Shown piece by piece: positions 38,074-47,324 of a stretch of 64,000 bases of DNA. Both the position numbers and the translations under genes were made by a program. Position 1 is the stretch's first letter. Each line of letters opens with the position of its first letter. The DNA is from Microbulbifer bruguierae (GTDB lineage Bacteria; Pseudomonadota; Gammaproteobacteria; Pseudomonadales; Cellvibrionaceae), in assembly GCF_029869925.1 (NCBI RefSeq), contig NZ_CP118605.1, forward strand, positions 3,128,001 to 3,192,000, given 5' to 3'. The notes beneath the pieces were generated by a model. It was not told the DNA's origin. It did not search any database and saw only the letters and a program-made list of their open reading frames with translations.

Positions 38074-38838
38074 TTAACGGGTCAGCCGGATATCGACCGA
38101 CGCGCTACGCCGGGTATCTTTGTTGTCCACAAACGTCCGCGTATAGCGCACCTGATCAATTCCCTGCGCCAGCAGTTCATGCACTAATCCAGGTGGCAGC
38201 TCCACGGTTTCCTTGCGGGTTTCCCCGGCCTGCGCGGTCAGTGATTGCGCGACTTCGTAGATCACCCGGTCGCCGGCAATAAACTGACCGCTTACCGAAT
38301 AGGCGCGCACAGCGCCGAGGTCGCTGCCCAGATTCCAGGCCATCATCAGCTTGCGGGATTGTCCGCTCACCGTCTGCACCGAAGGGGACACCTCCACCTG
38401 GGCCAGGCGACCGCTGGCATTCAGGTCGAACAGGATATGGTTGGAGAGGCTGCCCGCGACGCCGGCGAATACCCGCCGGTAGCCCACCCGGCGCACACCT
38501 TTGGCGTGCCAGCTGCGGGCCTGGGTGGCTGAGATCTGAACCACTTCTGTCAGTACGCCGCGATCGCCGCTGAATTCCAGTATCTGGTCCACTACCGCCA
38601 GTTCCTGGTTATTGTCCAGATTCACGAACACGCCCCGCGGTGAAGCGGCGCCGCCCTTGCTGGCCACACGCCAGGTTACCTGCTCGCTATAGTCGTCGCT
38701 GGCGCTCAGCCAGGCATCCCCCGGATCAACAGTCACTATCTGCTGTGCCAGTGCATTACCGGCGCCAGTGATGGTCAGCAGCGCCAGTATTGTGCCGAGG
38801 GAGGCGCCCCTGATGATGCTGGAGTTTATTCTGGCCAT
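38074..38838 (-). CDS. Secreted protein with two tandem Ig-like repeats, unknown
   Basis: A 254-residue precursor with a signal peptide ending around GAGNALAQ. The mature part appears to be an internal duplication: the first half runs from IVTVDPGDAWLSASDD to GVRRVGYRRVFAGVAG, the second from AQVEVSPSVQTVSGQS to GIDQVRYTRTFVDNKD. Both halves share the order beta-strand, an EVVQIS or KETVEL turn, a helix-like LL or SWHAKG segment, then RVGYRR or QVRYTR. No catalytic motif or named family was recognised. It lies convergent with the HAD gene and is probably monocistronic. Confidence 0.7.
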   Translation of the reverse strand: MARINSSIIRGASLGTILALLTITGAGNALAQQIVTVDPGDAWLSASDDYSEQVTWRVASKGGAASPRGVFVNLDNNQELAVVDQILEFSGDRGVLTEVVQISATQARSWHAKGVRRVGYRRVFAGVAGSLSNHILFDLNASGRLAQVEVSPSVQTVSGQSRKLMMAWNLGSDLGAVRAYSVSGQFIAGDRVIYEVAQSLTAQAGETRKETVELPPGLVHELLAQGIDQVRYTRTFVDNKDTRRSASVDIRLTR

Positions 38839-39018
38839 GGCGATCTCCCCGGGGGCAGGCGTTGTTAAAAGACGTTAGTAAAAAAGTAAGGTGGCTTCGA
38901 TCTTCTCAGAAATTGTACGCTCCGCGCAATTCGTAATCTCAGCGTGGAAGTAACGGTCGCCGCACTACAATGCAGGCTGCCCTCGCAAGCAGGGTCTACA
39001 GAGAGAGGAGCTGCGTTC

Positions 39019-39654
39019 ATGCCTGTATTCCGGCAGAGTCCAGTGTTGGCACTGGTATTTTTCGTATTATCACCGCTGCTGTTAAGCGGTTGTCCGGATC
39101 CCACCAAGAAATACAGTCTGCAGCCGAGGGAGCTGGTAACCAGGGGATTGGGAGAGCTGTCCGCTCGCCAGGCGGCGCCATTTGGTGATGATATGGTGCG
39201 CTATCTGATGGGGCAGTCGCGCAGAGAAGGCGATATCTTTGTATTGCGGGTGGATTTCGAGCCCGGTGGTTTTGCGCCGAAGATGGATACGATCGAGGAT
39301 ATCGAGGCGCTGCTGGTCATTATGCGGGATTTTCCCGCGCTGAAAATTGCGGTGGAAGGGCACACCGACAATGCCGGTGATCCGGATAAAAACCGCAAGC
39401 TGTCACAGTGGCGTGCCGATTGGGTAAGACAGTTTTTGCTGGAACGCGGAATCAGCGCCGACAGGGTAGAGGCTGCTGGCCTGGGAGATTCGGACCCGGT
39501 TGCAGATAACGATACTCAAAAGGGACGCGAGCAAAATCGCCGACTGGTGGTGCGTGTGCTGGACTTTGATGGCAAACCGGTGAATGTAAGGCTCAGTCGG
39601 GAAAGTAAAAATTTACCGTCTGATTTGCCATCAGTAGGCATTAAAAATCAGTAG
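39019..39654 (+). CDS. OmpA-family lipoprotein
   Basis: From ATG 39019 (GAGAGGAG upstream) the 211-residue precursor begins MPVFRQSPVLALVFFVLSPL with lipobox LLSGC, so it is probably an outer-membrane lipoprotein. The C-terminal half is an OmpA-like peptidoglycan-binding domain: VEGHTDNAGDPDKNRKLSQW, ADWVRQFLLERGI, VEAAGLGDSDPVADN and GREQNRRLVVRV. The conserved Asp and Arg that grip diaminopimelate are in EGHTDN and NRRL. It probably ties the outer membrane to the cell wall. It is longer than Pal and not in a tol-pal cluster, so it is a paralogue. The frame is open to 38944 but the extension lacks sense. Confidence 0.88.
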   Translation: MPVFRQSPVLALVFFVLSPLLLSGCPDPTKKYSLQPRELVTRGLGELSARQAAPFGDDMVRYLMGQSRREGDIFVLRVDFEPGGFAPKMDTIEDIEALLVIMRDFPALKIAVEGHTDNAGDPDKNRKLSQWRADWVRQFLLERGISADRVEAAGLGDSDPVADNDTQKGREQNRRLVVRVLDFDGKPVNVRLSRESKNLPSDLPSVGIKNQ

Positions 39655-39672
39655 CAGATGTCAGGATGCGTA

Positions 39673-40371
39673 TCAGTCTGGCGTTTCCCACAGAATGGGG
39701 ATCTCTTCCCAGTCGATGGTCTGGATCAGAGAGGTGTTTTGTTGCGCAACAAGCGCCCACACAATCTGACACTCTGATGTGCCTATGCTGATCAGATCAG
39801 AATATACCTGATCGAGAAAGGCGATTACTTTTGGATTTTTGTGGCTAAAGGCAATGAGTCCTGTATTGCAGATGCGAACACTCTCGGATAGCCCCGATTT
39901 TATTTTTTCGTTGATGTAGGACTTTGTCTGCGGCATAAAGCGCCGATACCTTTCCTGTCCCATTGCCGCATTGACTTCATCCCAAATAGTCGTTTTTAGC
40001 TTTGGCGTTGTTCTCAGGAAGATGTCCTTTTTTCGCGTTTTTTCAATGAATTCTAGATGGTCTTGATTGAGAAAAAATTTGTGGTCGACGTAAACGATCG
40101 TTTCAAATTCATCAAACCACCGAAACGTGCTTTCCTTGAGGAACTGCAAAAATTTTACGTATTTTGCCTGCAGGCTAGACACCGCGTCGTCGCGCGAAAG
40201 TGGAAATTCGAGAAGTATGGGGTTCCAACCCTTACCGGCGAATTCGTCAAACAGATCGCGGCGGTTGGAAAATAAAAAAGAATGTTCACTCTGAGGGGCA
40301 GGGTAGACCGAATGGAATTCAGTGCCCAGTATGCAACTTATAACTGCAGTACCCTTCGAACTAATTTTCAC
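39673..40371 (-). CDS. Unknown cytoplasmic protein, possibly glycosyltransferase-like
   Basis: A 232-residue protein without signal peptide or membrane segment. Segments such as TAVISCILGTEFHSVYPAP, FETIVYVDHKFFLNQDHLEF and VRICNTGLIAFSHKNPKVIA resemble, by order and spacing, the nucleotide-sugar domain of DUF616/TOD1-like or other GT-A-related proteins, where YVDH would stand for the DxD region. The match is weak. Composition is more A+T-rich than in flanking genes. It stands alone between an OmpA lipoprotein and an OPT transporter, so context gives no role. Confidence 0.55.
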   Translation of the reverse strand: MKISSKGTAVISCILGTEFHSVYPAPQSEHSFLFSNRRDLFDEFAGKGWNPILLEFPLSRDDAVSSLQAKYVKFLQFLKESTFRWFDEFETIVYVDHKFFLNQDHLEFIEKTRKKDIFLRTTPKLKTTIWDEVNAAMGQERYRRFMPQTKSYINEKIKSGLSESVRICNTGLIAFSHKNPKVIAFLDQVYSDLISIGTSECQIVWALVAQQNTSLIQTIDWEEIPILWETPD

Positions 40372-40425
40372 AAAGTGCCTTTCAGAAATATATGTGGCGA
40401 TTGTGGATAACTCGTTTGGCGGACT

Positions 40426-42420
40426 TCAGCCTTTTCTGGCCAGGTACAAGAAGCAGATCGCAAGCCCTGCCAGGCCCAGCCAGGGCGCCAGGGAAAAATC
40501 ACTCAGGTAAGGTACCTTGCCCGGTGCGCTCACCGCGAGTATGGCAACCAGTACACCCATCAGTGCCTCACCGGTGATCAGGCCCGATGCCAGTAGTAGC
40601 CCATCGCCTTCCGTTTCGGTATTGCCGCGGCGTTTCTGTTGCCAGTATGCCAGCAGGCCACCGAGCAGAATCGGGATCGATAGCCCCAGTGGCAGGTATA
40701 CTCCGACCGCTACCGCCAGTACCGGAAAACGGAAATGCGCACCGCGGGATTTTTGAATTTCGTCCAGCACAATCAGCAACACGGCAAGGCCGAAACCGAT
40801 AAAAATATAGGTCCACTCGATACCCGCACCGAAGATGCCGGTGGACAGATCTCGCATCAGACTTGCCTGGGGCGCGGACAGTGGTGTGGCTCCGGGGTTG
40901 TACGGGCTTACCCTGCCAATGCCATAGCCCTGGTCGAGAACCGACAACACCAGCGGAATGGCGCCGGCGGCGGCAATCACGCCGATGATCTGGAAAATCT
41001 GCTGGCGCCATGGAGTAGCGCCGAGAATATGGCCGCATTTGAGATCCTGCATATTGTCCCCGGCGATAGCGGCGGCGGAGCAGATCATACCCGCGAGATA
41101 CATCACGGCGATGGGACCAAGCCGGCCGGCGGCCCCTTCGTTGCCCATCAATTGCAGCAGAATCAGGGCTGAGACGATGACGGTGGCGATGGTGACACCG
41201 CTGATGGGATTGTTGCTGGAACCTACCAGACCGGCCATATAACCGGCCACCGAAGCGAAGACGAATCCCAGCACCAGCATCAGCCCGGACATAACTCCGG
41301 CGATCCAGAAGCGGTTGGGGAAGCCGTCCATGGCGTGCAGGAAAATAAAATACAGCGGTATTGAGGACAGCAGTACCAGCAGGCTCACGTAGGGAATCGG
41401 CATATCCTGTTCGGTGCGCAGTGCCACCAGTCCGGCTTTTGCCTGCCGATGTGCGTGCAGCGATGCCTTGACTCCATCCATCAGTGGCCGCGCCAGTGTG
41501 ATCAGCGACCATACGCCGCCCACCATCATCGCGCCTACGCCAATGCGACGACATTGTTGCCAGGAAGTACCGGCGAGATTTTCCCAGTCCTGCGCGTTCC
41601 AGCTGGACATGTCGCCGCTGACGCCTGCCAGCTGCCTCAGTTCATCGCCATTCAACAGCCAGTTGAGCGGTACGCCGATGAGGGTGCCGATAGCGCCGCC
41701 GAGAAACACCAGCACCGCCACATTCAGCCCAACGATATAGCCGACACCGAGCAGCGCTGGACTCAGGGTGATATCACCAGTGAACAGCCACTTGCCACCC
41801 AGCCAGCTTTTACTGGCGGCAATACCCCCGGCGAGCACGCCGACACCGGATTCCAGCAATTTAATCAGGCCGCCGAGCCCGGCGGCGGTCAGCAATAGCC
41901 GCAACCCGCGTCTGGCCTCTTCATTGGGGCGGTATTCCGGGTGGTCCTTGTCGGTCTGAATACCGCCGGTCTTGAGTACCTGCGCGGTGGCGACACCCTC
42001 GGGAAATGCGAGATCGGTTTCCACGATCAGTGCCCGTCGCAACGGAATGGTAAAGGCGACGCCCAGCACCCCGCCGAGAATACCGATCAGGGTCATGGTG
42101 CTCCAGTGGTAGCCGCTCCAGGCGCCCATCATCACCAGTGCCGGCAGCGTAAAGATAATCCCGGCGGCGAGGGATTCGCCGGCGGACGCAGATGTCTGCA
42201 CCATATTATTTTCGAGAATGGTGGAGCGCCGGAACAGCCGCAGGATTCCCATGGAGGTGGCGGCTGCGGGAATGGATGCAGAGACGGTGAGACCGACCAG
42301 CAGACCGATATAGGCATTGGCGGCGGAGAGCACCGCGGAGAGCAGGGCACCGAGAATCAGTGCCTTGAGCGTCAGCTCATTGAGTCTCTGATCAGCGGGC
42401 ACCAGTGGGCGGTCGGCCAT
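40426..42420 (-). CDS. OPT-family oligopeptide/metal-chelate transporter
   Basis: A 664-residue polytopic inner-membrane protein from ATG 42420 (CAGGGAC upstream; an open extension to 42465 crosses a terminator hairpin and is unlikely). Many membrane segments are visible. OPT signatures include the N-terminal LILGALLSAVLSAANAYIGL, then VGLTVSASIPAAATSMGILR, and EGVATAQVLKTGG in the middle. C-terminal segments GDNMQDLKCGHILGATPWRQ and LASGLITGEALMGV are also typical of bacterial OPT proteins. The family imports small peptides or peptide-like metal chelates by proton symport. This would fit the peptide-using lifestyle, but the substrate is not known. Confidence 0.93.
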   Translation of the reverse strand: MADRPLVPADQRLNELTLKALILGALLSAVLSAANAYIGLLVGLTVSASIPAAATSMGILRLFRRSTILENNMVQTSASAGESLAAGIIFTLPALVMMGAWSGYHWSTMTLIGILGGVLGVAFTIPLRRALIVETDLAFPEGVATAQVLKTGGIQTDKDHPEYRPNEEARRGLRLLLTAAGLGGLIKLLESGVGVLAGGIAASKSWLGGKWLFTGDITLSPALLGVGYIVGLNVAVLVFLGGAIGTLIGVPLNWLLNGDELRQLAGVSGDMSSWNAQDWENLAGTSWQQCRRIGVGAMMVGGVWSLITLARPLMDGVKASLHAHRQAKAGLVALRTEQDMPIPYVSLLVLLSSIPLYFIFLHAMDGFPNRFWIAGVMSGLMLVLGFVFASVAGYMAGLVGSSNNPISGVTIATVIVSALILLQLMGNEGAAGRLGPIAVMYLAGMICSAAAIAGDNMQDLKCGHILGATPWRQQIFQIIGVIAAAGAIPLVLSVLDQGYGIGRVSPYNPGATPLSAPQASLMRDLSTGIFGAGIEWTYIFIGFGLAVLLIVLDEIQKSRGAHFRFPVLAVAVGVYLPLGLSIPILLGGLLAYWQQKRRGNTETEGDGLLLASGLITGEALMGVLVAILAVSAPGKVPYLSDFSLAPWLGLAGLAICFLYLARKG

Positions 42421-42463
42421 AAACAAGTCCCTGTCTTGTGGCTTTTGTTTCCCTTTAAATAGC

Positions 42464-42491
42464 AAAAAAAGGGGCTTTTTGCCCCTTTTTT
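42464..42491 (-). terminator. Rho-independent terminator of metF
   Basis: AAAAAAAGGGGC (42464-42475) and GCCCCTTTTTT (42481-42491) form a G+C stem with poly-A and poly-T flanks and a T5 loop. On the minus strand it follows the metF stop by about 55 bp and precedes the OPT gene. Confidence 0.92.
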
Positions 42492-42545
42492 GTCTTGATT
42501 GTGTCGATCTTTCTGGTGTGGATCCCAGGTTTCTTCAGTTCGCGC

Positions 42546-43388
42546 TTAGACCGCGCTGGGCTCTACACCCAAGGCGTTCAGGATATTCGCCGTCGGCGCA
42601 ACCTGATTCATGGTGTAGAAATGCAGGCCCGGGGCACCGCCTTCCAGCAGGGTTTCACACAGATCGCTCACCACTTCCAGCCCGAGCTTTTTCACGTCTT
42701 CCGGATCGCGGTAGCTTTCCATACGGTATTTCAGCCAGCGCGGAATTTCCGCGCCGCAGTTGCGGGAAAAGCGCGCGAGGTTAACGAAGTTGGTGATCGG
42801 CATGATACCCGGGTAAATCGGTGCATCGAGGCCGGCCTTCTGGCACTGGTCGATAAAGTAAAAGTACGCATCCGGGTTGTAGAAGTACTGGGTCAGGCCG
42901 CTGTTGGCACCAGCTTCGAACTTGCCTTTCAGATAGCGGATGTCATCGTCGTAGCTCTCGGCTTCCGGGTGAATTTCCGGATAGGCCGCCACTTCCAGGT
43001 GGAAGTGGTCGTCGAAATGGCGGCGGATAAAGGCCACCAGTTCATTGGCATACACCAATTGGGCCACGGAGCCCATGCCGGAGGGTACGTCACCGCGCAG
43101 CGCGACGATGCGTTTAACGCCGGCCTCTTTATAGCGGTTTAGCAGGCCGAGTACGATTTCCTCATTGTCGCCACCGAATGACAGGTGCGGGGCAATGGAA
43201 ACACCGTCTTTACTCAGACCACAGACGATATTCGCGGTGGTGTCGCGGGTAGTGCCACCGGCGCCATAGGTTACGGAGAAAAATGCGGGGTCAAACGCCT
43301 GCAGTTCCTCGCGGGTTTTGTACAGTTTCTCCCGACCTTCTTCGGTTTTGGGCGGGAAAAATTCAAAGCTAATACGTAAATCACTCAT
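42546..43388 (-). CDS. metF: 5,10-methylenetetrahydrofolate reductase
   Basis: MetF reduces methylene-THF to methyl-THF, the methyl donor for methionine synthesis, using FAD and NADH. The 280-residue product opens with the conserved ISFEFFPPKTEEGREKL (catalytic Glu in EFFPP), then FSVTYGAGGTTRDTT, VALRGDVPSG and FDAGANSGLTQ-like FEAGANSGLTQYFYN. Length is normal for bacterial MetF. It is the last gene of the sahR-metK-ahcY-metF run and completes the methyl cycle. A perfect 8-bp hairpin (43415-43437) lies just upstream. Confidence 0.96.
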   Translation of the reverse strand: MSDLRISFEFFPPKTEEGREKLYKTREELQAFDPAFFSVTYGAGGTTRDTTANIVCGLSKDGVSIAPHLSFGGDNEEIVLGLLNRYKEAGVKRIVALRGDVPSGMGSVAQLVYANELVAFIRRHFDDHFHLEVAAYPEIHPEAESYDDDIRYLKGKFEAGANSGLTQYFYNPDAYFYFIDQCQKAGLDAPIYPGIMPITNFVNLARFSRNCGAEIPRWLKYRMESYRDPEDVKKLGLEVVSDLCETLLEGGAPGLHFYTMNQVAPTANILNALGVEPSAV

Positions 43389-43414
43389 TATTCGCTTCCA
43401 TTCCCTCGGTAACC

Positions 43415-43437
43415 GGTCCCGGAGCTGATCCGGGACC
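43415..43437. promoter_or_regulatory. Hairpin in the ahcY-metF gap
   Basis: GGTCCCGG (43415-43422) pairs perfectly with CCGGGACC (43430-43437) around a 7-base loop. It lies 27 bp upstream of metF and 14 bp after ahcY, with no T-run, so it may stabilise or process the operon mRNA. Confidence 0.5.
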
Positions 43438-43450
43438 AGTACAGAGGTTA

Positions 43451-44836
43451 TTAATACTTGTAGCTTTCCGGCTTGTAAGGGCCGTCAACGGAAACACCGA
43501 TGTATTTGGCCTGGTCTTCGGTCATGCGGGTGATCACACCGCCAAAACCCTCGACCATATACTTGGCCACTTCCTCGTCCAGGTGCTTCGGCAGAACCTT
43601 CACATACAGCGCCGGGACTTTCTGGTCGGCTGGCAGATCGGCAAATTTCTCGTGGTACAGGTGAATCTGAGCCAGCACCTGGTTGGCGAAAGAGCCGTCC
43701 ATAATACGACTTGGGTGGCCGGTCGCGTTGCCGAGGTTCACCAGGCGGCCTTCGGACAGCAGCAACAGGTGATCGTTGTTCTCGGCATTGCGCACAATCT
43801 TGTGCACCTGCGGTTTGACTTCCTGCCACTCCCAGTTCTTGCGCATGAAGGCAGTGTCGATTTCGTTATCGAAGTGGCCGATGTTGCATACTACGGCGCC
43901 GCTTTTCAGTGCTTTCAGCATATTGGCATCACACACATTGACGTTGCCGGTGGTGGTCACCAGCAGGTCGGTGTTGGCCAGCAGGTCCTTGTTGATGCAG
44001 GACGCATCGCCGGTGTTGATACCGTCAATAAACGGCGATACCAGCTCGTAGCCGTCCATACACGCCTGCATGGCACAGATGGGATCGATCTCGGTAACCT
44101 TCACGATCATTCCCTCTTGACGCAGGGAGGCTGCAGAGCCTTTACCCACGTCACCGTAACCGATGACCAGGGCTTTTTTGCCGGATAGCAGGTGGTCGGT
44201 ACCACGCTTGATCGCATCGTTGAGGCTGTGGCGACAACCGTATTTGTTGTCGTTTTTGCTCTTGGTGACAGAGTCGTTGACGTTGATTGCGGGCACTTTC
44301 AGGGTGCCGGCTTTCAGCATGTCCTGCAGACGGTGTACACCGGTGGTGGTTTCCTCGGAAATACCGTGGCACTTGTCGAGAATGTCCGGGTATTTGTGAT
44401 GCAGCAGTTCAGTGAGGTCACCGCCGTCGTCCAGAATCATGTTCGGTTGCCAGCCGGCCACATCCGCACCCACGGTGCGCTCCAGACACCACTCGTATTC
44501 CTCTTCGGTCTCGCCCTTCCAGGCAAATACTGGAATACCGCTTGCGGCAATAGCAGCAGCGGCGTGGTCCTGGGTGGAGAAAATATTGCACGAAGACCAG
44601 CGCACTTCTGCGCCCAGTGCCACCAGGGTCTCGATCAGTACCGCAGTCTGGATGGTCATGTGGATACAACCCATGACGCGGGCGCCGGCCAGGGGCTGCT
44701 CTGCGCGGTATTTTTCCCGCAGGGTCATCAGTGCGGGCATCTCGCCCTCGGCGATTTCAATTTCCTTGCGGCCCCAGTCCGCCAGGGAAATATCGGCGAC
44801 TTTAAAGTCTTTGAATTCGGTGCTCATCTGGTTCAT
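43451..44836 (-). CDS. ahcY: Adenosylhomocysteinase
   Basis: SAH hydrolase splits S-adenosylhomocysteine to homocysteine and adenosine, clearing the inhibitor produced by methyltransferases. The 461-residue product has the family signatures [37 protein letters not shown] and the NAD-binding [16 protein letters not shown], and ends with PYKPESYKY, whose terminal Lys-Tyr reaches the partner NAD site. It may start at the first ATG or three codons later. Its cofactor-to-product logic joins it with metK and metF. I looked for the SAH riboswitch often found ahead of ahcY and saw none; the gap holds a palindromic repeat instead. Confidence 0.97.
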   Translation of the reverse strand: MNQMSTEFKDFKVADISLADWGRKEIEIAEGEMPALMTLREKYRAEQPLAGARVMGCIHMTIQTAVLIETLVALGAEVRWSSCNIFSTQDHAAAAIAASGIPVFAWKGETEEEYEWCLERTVGADVAGWQPNMILDDGGDLTELLHHKYPDILDKCHGISEETTTGVHRLQDMLKAGTLKVPAINVNDSVTKSKNDNKYGCRHSLNDAIKRGTDHLLSGKKALVIGYGDVGKGSAASLRQEGMIVKVTEIDPICAMQACMDGYELVSPFIDGINTGDASCINKDLLANTDLLVTTTGNVNVCDANMLKALKSGAVVCNIGHFDNEIDTAFMRKNWEWQEVKPQVHKIVRNAENNDHLLLLSEGRLVNLGNATGHPSRIMDGSFANQVLAQIHLYHEKFADLPADQKVPALYVKVLPKHLDEEVAKYMVEGFGGVITRMTEDQAKYIGVSVDGPYKPESYKY

Positions 44837-44862
44837 TACCTAAATCTCTGAATATTTATTCT

Positions 44863-44929
44863 CGTCATACCGGCGCAGGCCGGTATCCAGTTTTGCGGTA
44901 CCTGGATTCCGGCCTGCGCCGGAATGACG
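44863..44929. repeat. Paired palindromic repeat between metK and ahcY
   Basis: Arms 44863-44890 and 44902-44929 (28 bp each) pair at 26 positions around an 11-base spacer. Each arm is itself palindromic (CCGGCGCAGGCCGG), giving a CGTCATWCCGG...CCAG unit typical of dispersed proteobacterial repeats. It occupies most of the metK-ahcY gap and would form a strong mRNA hairpin. Confidence 0.85.
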
Positions 44930-44950
44930 GCAGTGTGTAAGTGGGTGAAA

Positions 44951-46171
44951 TTACAAACCTGCTTGCGCGCGCAGGGTTTCTGCCTTGTCGGTTTTTTCCC
45001 ACGGGAAGGCGGTAAAGGATTCGGTCTGCTCTTTACCGTGGCTGTCGGTCCAGGTGTAGGTGTGCTCGAACGGCTCGCGACCGAAGTGGCCGTAGGCGGC
45101 GGTGAGCTGGTACATAGGGTGCAGCAGGTCCAGCATTTTGGAAATCGCGTAGGGGCGCAGGTCGAAGTTTTCCCGCACCAGCTCGATCAGTTTCTCGTCG
45201 CTCACTTTGCCGGTACCAAACGTGTTGATAGACACGGAAGTGGGCTCGGCCACGCCGATGGCATAGGAGACCTGAATCTCGCAGCGCTTGGCGAGGCCGG
45301 CGGCGACGATATTTTTCGCAACATAGCGACCGGCGTAGGCTGCAGAGCGATCCACCTTGGACGGATCCTTACCGGAGAAGGCGCCGCCGCCGTGACGGGC
45401 GGAACCGCCGTAGGTATCGACGATGATCTTGCGCCCGGTGAGGCCGCAATCACCTACCGGACCGCCGATAACGAACTTGCCGGTGGGGTTGATGTGGAAT
45501 TTGGTGTTTTCGTGCAGCAGTTCTGCCGGCAGCACGTGGTGGACGATCAGTTCCAGCACCGCTTCACGCAGGTCTTCCTGGGAAACTTCCGGGCTGTGCT
45601 GGGTGGACAGTACTACGGCGTCAATGGCGCAGGGAGTACCGCTTTCGTCGTAACGGAAGGTGACCTGGCTTTTCGCATCCGGGCGCAGCCACGGCAGCAG
45701 GCCGGACTTGCGCGCTTCAGCCTGGCGCTCTACCAGACGGTGGGCGTAGTAAATCGGGGACGGCATGAAGGTGGGTGTTTCGTCGGTGGCGTAGCCGAAC
45801 ATCAGGCCTTGGTCACCGGCGCCCTGGTCTTCCGGTTTCACCCGGTCGACGCCCTGGGCGATATCCACGGACTGTTTGCCGATCACGTTCAGAACACCAC
45901 AGGTTTCGCCGTCGTAGCCGACGTCAGAGGAGGTGTAACCGATATCGGTGATCACCTTGCGCACCAGGTCTTCCAGGTCGACCCAGGCGGAAGTGGAAAT
46001 TTCACCGGCGATCACGGCGATACCGGTTTTTACCAGGGTTTCGCAGGCAACGCGGGCGTGTTTGTCGCGCGCCAGCAGTGCGTCCAGAACCGCATCGGAA
46101 ATCTGGTCGGCAATTTTATCCGGATGGCCTTCGGAAACGGATTCCGAGGTAAAGATGCTGTATTCACTCAT
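44951..46171 (-). CDS. metK: S-adenosylmethionine synthetase
   Basis: MetK makes S-adenosylmethionine from methionine and ATP. The start at 46171 follows AAGGAG and gives [20 protein letters not shown], the conserved N-terminus; the open frame continues upstream without meaning. Signatures include [17 protein letters not shown] and the P-loop-like [16 protein letters not shown]. At 406 residues it is about 20 longer than the E. coli enzyme. It is the second gene of a probable sahR-metK-ahcY-metF operon. No known SAM riboswitch was recognised in the 184-bp leader, which holds a 7-bp dyad at 46223-46249. Confidence 0.97.
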   Translation of the reverse strand: MSEYSIFTSESVSEGHPDKIADQISDAVLDALLARDKHARVACETLVKTGIAVIAGEISTSAWVDLEDLVRKVITDIGYTSSDVGYDGETCGVLNVIGKQSVDIAQGVDRVKPEDQGAGDQGLMFGYATDETPTFMPSPIYYAHRLVERQAEARKSGLLPWLRPDAKSQVTFRYDESGTPCAIDAVVLSTQHSPEVSQEDLREAVLELIVHHVLPAELLHENTKFHINPTGKFVIGGPVGDCGLTGRKIIVDTYGGSARHGGGAFSGKDPSKVDRSAAYAGRYVAKNIVAAGLAKRCEIQVSYAIGVAEPTSVSINTFGTGKVSDEKLIELVRENFDLRPYAISKMLDLLHPMYQLTAAYGHFGREPFEHTYTWTDSHGKEQTESFTAFPWEKTDKAETLRAQAGL

Positions 46172-46222
46172 GTGACTTTCTCCTTGTTTCCGCTGCTGGC
46201 GGTTTACGAATTTTTTGCGTTT

Positions 46223-46249
46223 GTGCTCCGTAGCTAATTCGTGGAGCAC
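46223..46249. promoter_or_regulatory. Dyad in the metK leader
   Basis: GTGCTCC (46223-46229) pairs with GGAGCAC (46243-46249), 52-78 bp upstream of the metK start. It could be a leader hairpin or an operator half-pair; it does not resemble the ATCAAA-N4-TTTGAT sites upstream of sahR. Confidence 0.4.
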
Positions 46250-46355
46250 TGATTCAATTTGTATTACTCAGCTTCGCCGCTAATCCTGCTACCGAAGTAA
46301 TTTGTTTGATCTGGCGCCCGGTACTAAAAAAAGAGCACCGAGGCTACGAAGCGTA

Positions 46356-47324
46356 TTAGCCCTTCAAGAATTCTTGAATCTGGATCTGAAACCCGTTGCG
46401 CAACGCACTGTGCACACTGCGGCCTTTTGTGAGGCCTGCATCGGTGGCCCATTCAACTAGCTGTTGTGGCGCAAACCCGAGCCAGAGGTCACCGCACGCC
46501 TCGCGCGCCCAGCTCTGCTTGTGGTCATGCAGCTCAGTGATCAGCAACTGCCCGCCCACTTTCAGGGACTTCTGTAAATCCTGAAAAATCTGTGCCGGTT
46601 CCGGGGTGTGGTGCAGGACCATATTCACCACAATGCAGTCCGCACTTTCCGGGCGCGAACCCGCCGCGCGGGTGTCGTCGCACACAAACTCGATATTCTG
46701 CAGACCCTTCTCGTCGGCGAATTCCTGCGCCCGCTCCAGCATCGTCGGCGACAGATCCAGTGCCGTCACCGTGCCAAACCGGCCGGCCAGCTCTTCGAGA
46801 AATTCTCCCTCGCCGGGGCCAACTTCCAGCGCATGACGCCCCGGTTTCAGCAGCTGTGCTACCTGTGGGCCGTACACGCTATAACTGGCGATCAACTCCT
46901 GCTGCTCGCGAAAGCGGTTGCCGTAATCCGCAAAGAAACGGCGTGACGCCTCCGCGCGCTCGGCAGCAATCTGGGCCACCGTCTGCGCCCGCGCCTCGGT
47001 GAGGGACAACTGGTCGAGATTGGCAAACAACTGTTGTAGCAGCTCACTGCCCGCGGTGCGGCGATAAAACAGGTTGTTGCCCTCACGGCGCTTGCTCACC
47101 AGTCCTCCTTGGGCGAGGACTTTGAGGTGATGGGAGAGGGCGGGCTGGCGCAGATCGAAGATGTGGCACAGCTCAAGCACACTGTACGAGTCCTGGCTCA
47201 ACAGACGCAGAATCTCCAGGCGCAGCGGATCGCCGGCGGCTTTCAGAACTGCCGCCAGTTGCGGAATCTGGTCGCTGGGCGGCTGGTCGCCGAGACTTGT
47301 TGGGGTGCTATTGGAGTCGAGCAT
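46356..47324 (-). CDS. sahR: ArsR-family regulator fused to a methyltransferase-like domain, probable SahR
   Basis: A 322-residue protein with an N-terminal ArsR winged helix (LKAAGDPLRLEILRLLSQDS, LCHIFDLRQPALSHHLKVL, KRREGNNLFYRR) and a C-terminal class I SAM-binding fold (ALEVGPGEGEFLEELAGRF, VTALDLSPTMLERAQ, NMVLHHTPEPAQIFQDLQKS). It lacks the cysteine pairs of metal-sensing ArsR proteins. Its place directly upstream of metK-ahcY-metF fits SahR, the ArsR-type regulator of the S-adenosylhomocysteine cycle known in Proteobacteria; the methyltransferase-like domain would then sense SAH or SAM. Two dyads upstream at 47356 and 47380 suit autoregulation. The alternative of an active methyltransferase cannot be excluded. 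Confidence 0.82.
   Translation of the reverse strand: MLDSNSTPTSLGDQPPSDQIPQLAAVLKAAGDPLRLEILRLLSQDSYSVLELCHIFDLRQPALSHHLKVLAQGGLVSKRREGNNLFYRRTAGSELLQQLFANLDQLSLTEARAQTVAQIAAERAEASRRFFADYGNRFREQQELIASYSVYGPQVAQLLKPGRHALEVGPGEGEFLEELAGRFGTVTALDLSPTMLERAQEFADEKGLQNIEFVCDDTRAAGSRPESADCIVVNMVLHHTPEPAQIFQDLQKSLKVGGQLLITELHDHKQSWAREACGDLWLGFAPQQLVEWATDAGLTKGRSVHSALRNGFQIQIQEFLKG

Noticed and set aside
44837..44950. SAH riboswitch upstream of ahcY
   Set aside because: The gap is filled by a paired palindromic repeat and shows none of the conserved riboswitch segments I know.
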